A DNA stretch of 5,685 nt, from contig CALXSZ010000163.1 of the NCBI GenBank assembly GCA_944391275.1, forward strand, positions 1 to 5,685, in the 5' to 3' direction. Positions within the stretch are counted from its first letter, which is position 1, and each line of letters begins with the position of its first letter. A program made the translations under genes and the position numbers. Positions 5,195 through 5,685 of this stretch are shown here, in pieces. Origin of the DNA: an uncultured Syntrophomonadaceae bacterium. Its GTDB lineage: Bacteria > Bacillota > Syntrophomonadia > Syntrophomonadales > Syntrophomonadaceae. Below the pieces are notes generated by a model. That model did not search any database. It was not told the origin of the DNA and was given only the letters and a program-made list of their open reading frames with translations.

Positions 5195-5685
5195 ATGAAA
5201 AATCGTATATTAGGAAAAGACCTGAGGGTTTCTGCGATTGGCTTGGGGTGTATGGGGATGAGTCACGCCTATGGTGCTCCGGCAGACAAAAAAGAGATGG
5301 CGGAACTCTTGGCGCGGGCGGTGGATATGGGATATACGTTTTTTGATACCGCCGAAGTCTATGGAACGCCGGAAAATCCTCATGACAATGAGAGTCTGTT
5401 GGGATCGGCCTTGAAACCTTACCGCAATCAAGTCGTCCTTGCGACGAAATTTGGCGTTCACTTTGATACAACATGTCCTGATCTGAATAAGCCGATCATT
5501 CCAGATTCTCGGCCGGAGATTATCCGAACTTCGGTTGAGCAGTCGCTGAAACGACTGAATACGGATCATATTGACCTATATTATCAACATCGTGTGGATC
5601 CGGATGTTCCAATTGAAGAGGTGGCTGGCGTAATGAGCGACCTGATTCGCGAGGGAAAAATTACGCATTGGGGGCTTTCGGAAGC
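5195..5685 (+). CDS. Aldo/keto reductase, 3' end outside the window
   Basis: This is the first 163 residues of an NAD(P)H-dependent aldo/keto reductase, about half of a usual 320-330 residue protein. It forms the front of a TIM barrel. The N-terminus has GLGCMGMSHAYG at residues 16-27, a signature of the AKR13 / YakC-like branch. The catalytic tetrad is visible: D51 and Y56 in FFDTAEVYG, K85 in ATKFG, and H132 in YYQHRVDP. The last visible segment, GKITHWGLSEA, is also conserved. The ATG at 5195 is preceded by GGGAGGA at 5183-5189 with 5 bases of spacing. The frame is open to the right edge with no stop, as expected for a cut gene. The enzyme should reduce aldehydes or ketones in the cytoplasm. 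Its substrate is unknown. It lies on the same strand as the alcohol dehydrogenase upstream, suggesting a shared role in carbonyl reduction. Confidence 0.93.
   Translation, partial: MKNRILGKDLRVSAIGLGCMGMSHAYGAPADKKEMAELLARAVDMGYTFFDTAEVYGTPENPHDNESLLGSALKPYRNQVVLATKFGVHFDTTCPDLNKPIIPDSRPEIIRTSVEQSLKRLNTDHIDLYYQHRVDPDVPIEEVAGVMSDLIREGKITHWGLSE

Noticed and set aside
5106..5569. Two overlapping minus-strand ORFs at the right end
   Set aside because: They are antisense to the aldo/keto reductase, whose family motifs and catalytic residues are clear on the + strand.

Overview
The window looks like chromosomal DNA of a low-to-mid GC Firmicute, most likely an anaerobe of the Clostridia or Negativicutes type. 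This rests on gene order (tRNA nucleotidyltransferase, site-2 protease, scpA, scpB), purine-rich Shine-Dalgarno sequences, a TTG start with a good ribosome binding site, and a nucleotidyltransferase that resembles the C-terminal part of the DHH-CBS-nucleotidyltransferase fusions found in those groups. The exact taxon cannot be read from the sequence.

Region 1 (1-3155) is a compact operon of four genes on the + strand. The first is the 3' part of a tRNA nucleotidyltransferase (CCA/A-adding) family gene whose reading frame is open at the left edge. Its stop overlaps the start of an M50B site-2 protease (TAATG). scpA follows after 14 bases and scpB after another 14. ScpA and ScpB are the non-SMC subunits of the bacterial condensin. 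The grouping is a conserved housekeeping arrangement rather than one pathway: tRNA 3'-end maturation, intramembrane proteolysis and chromosome segregation.

Region 2 (3156-3757) is a gene-poor, purine-rich stretch of about 600 bases. It holds one convincing element, a rho-independent terminator at 3472-3508. Two small ORFs of uncertain status flank it: a very basic 58-codon ORF ending 13 bases before the terminator, and a 46-codon ORF with a membrane-like segment that could start only at CTG behind a good Shine-Dalgarno sequence. A consensus -10 hexamer at 3627-3632 may belong to a promoter for the downstream gene.

Region 3 (3758-5685) carries two oxidoreductase genes on the + strand. The first is a complete YqhD/butanol-dehydrogenase-type iron-containing alcohol dehydrogenase with all four metal ligands at the family spacing. 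The second is an aldo/keto reductase cut by the right edge, with its catalytic tetrad visible. Both families reduce aldehydes or ketones with nicotinamide cofactor, so the pair suggests carbonyl detoxification or fermentative redox balancing, though they are separated by 270 bases and need not be co-transcribed.

I found no mobile element, CRISPR array, tRNA or rRNA gene, and no clear sign of a new multi-gene system. The most open questions are the short ORFs in the two intergenic stretches.
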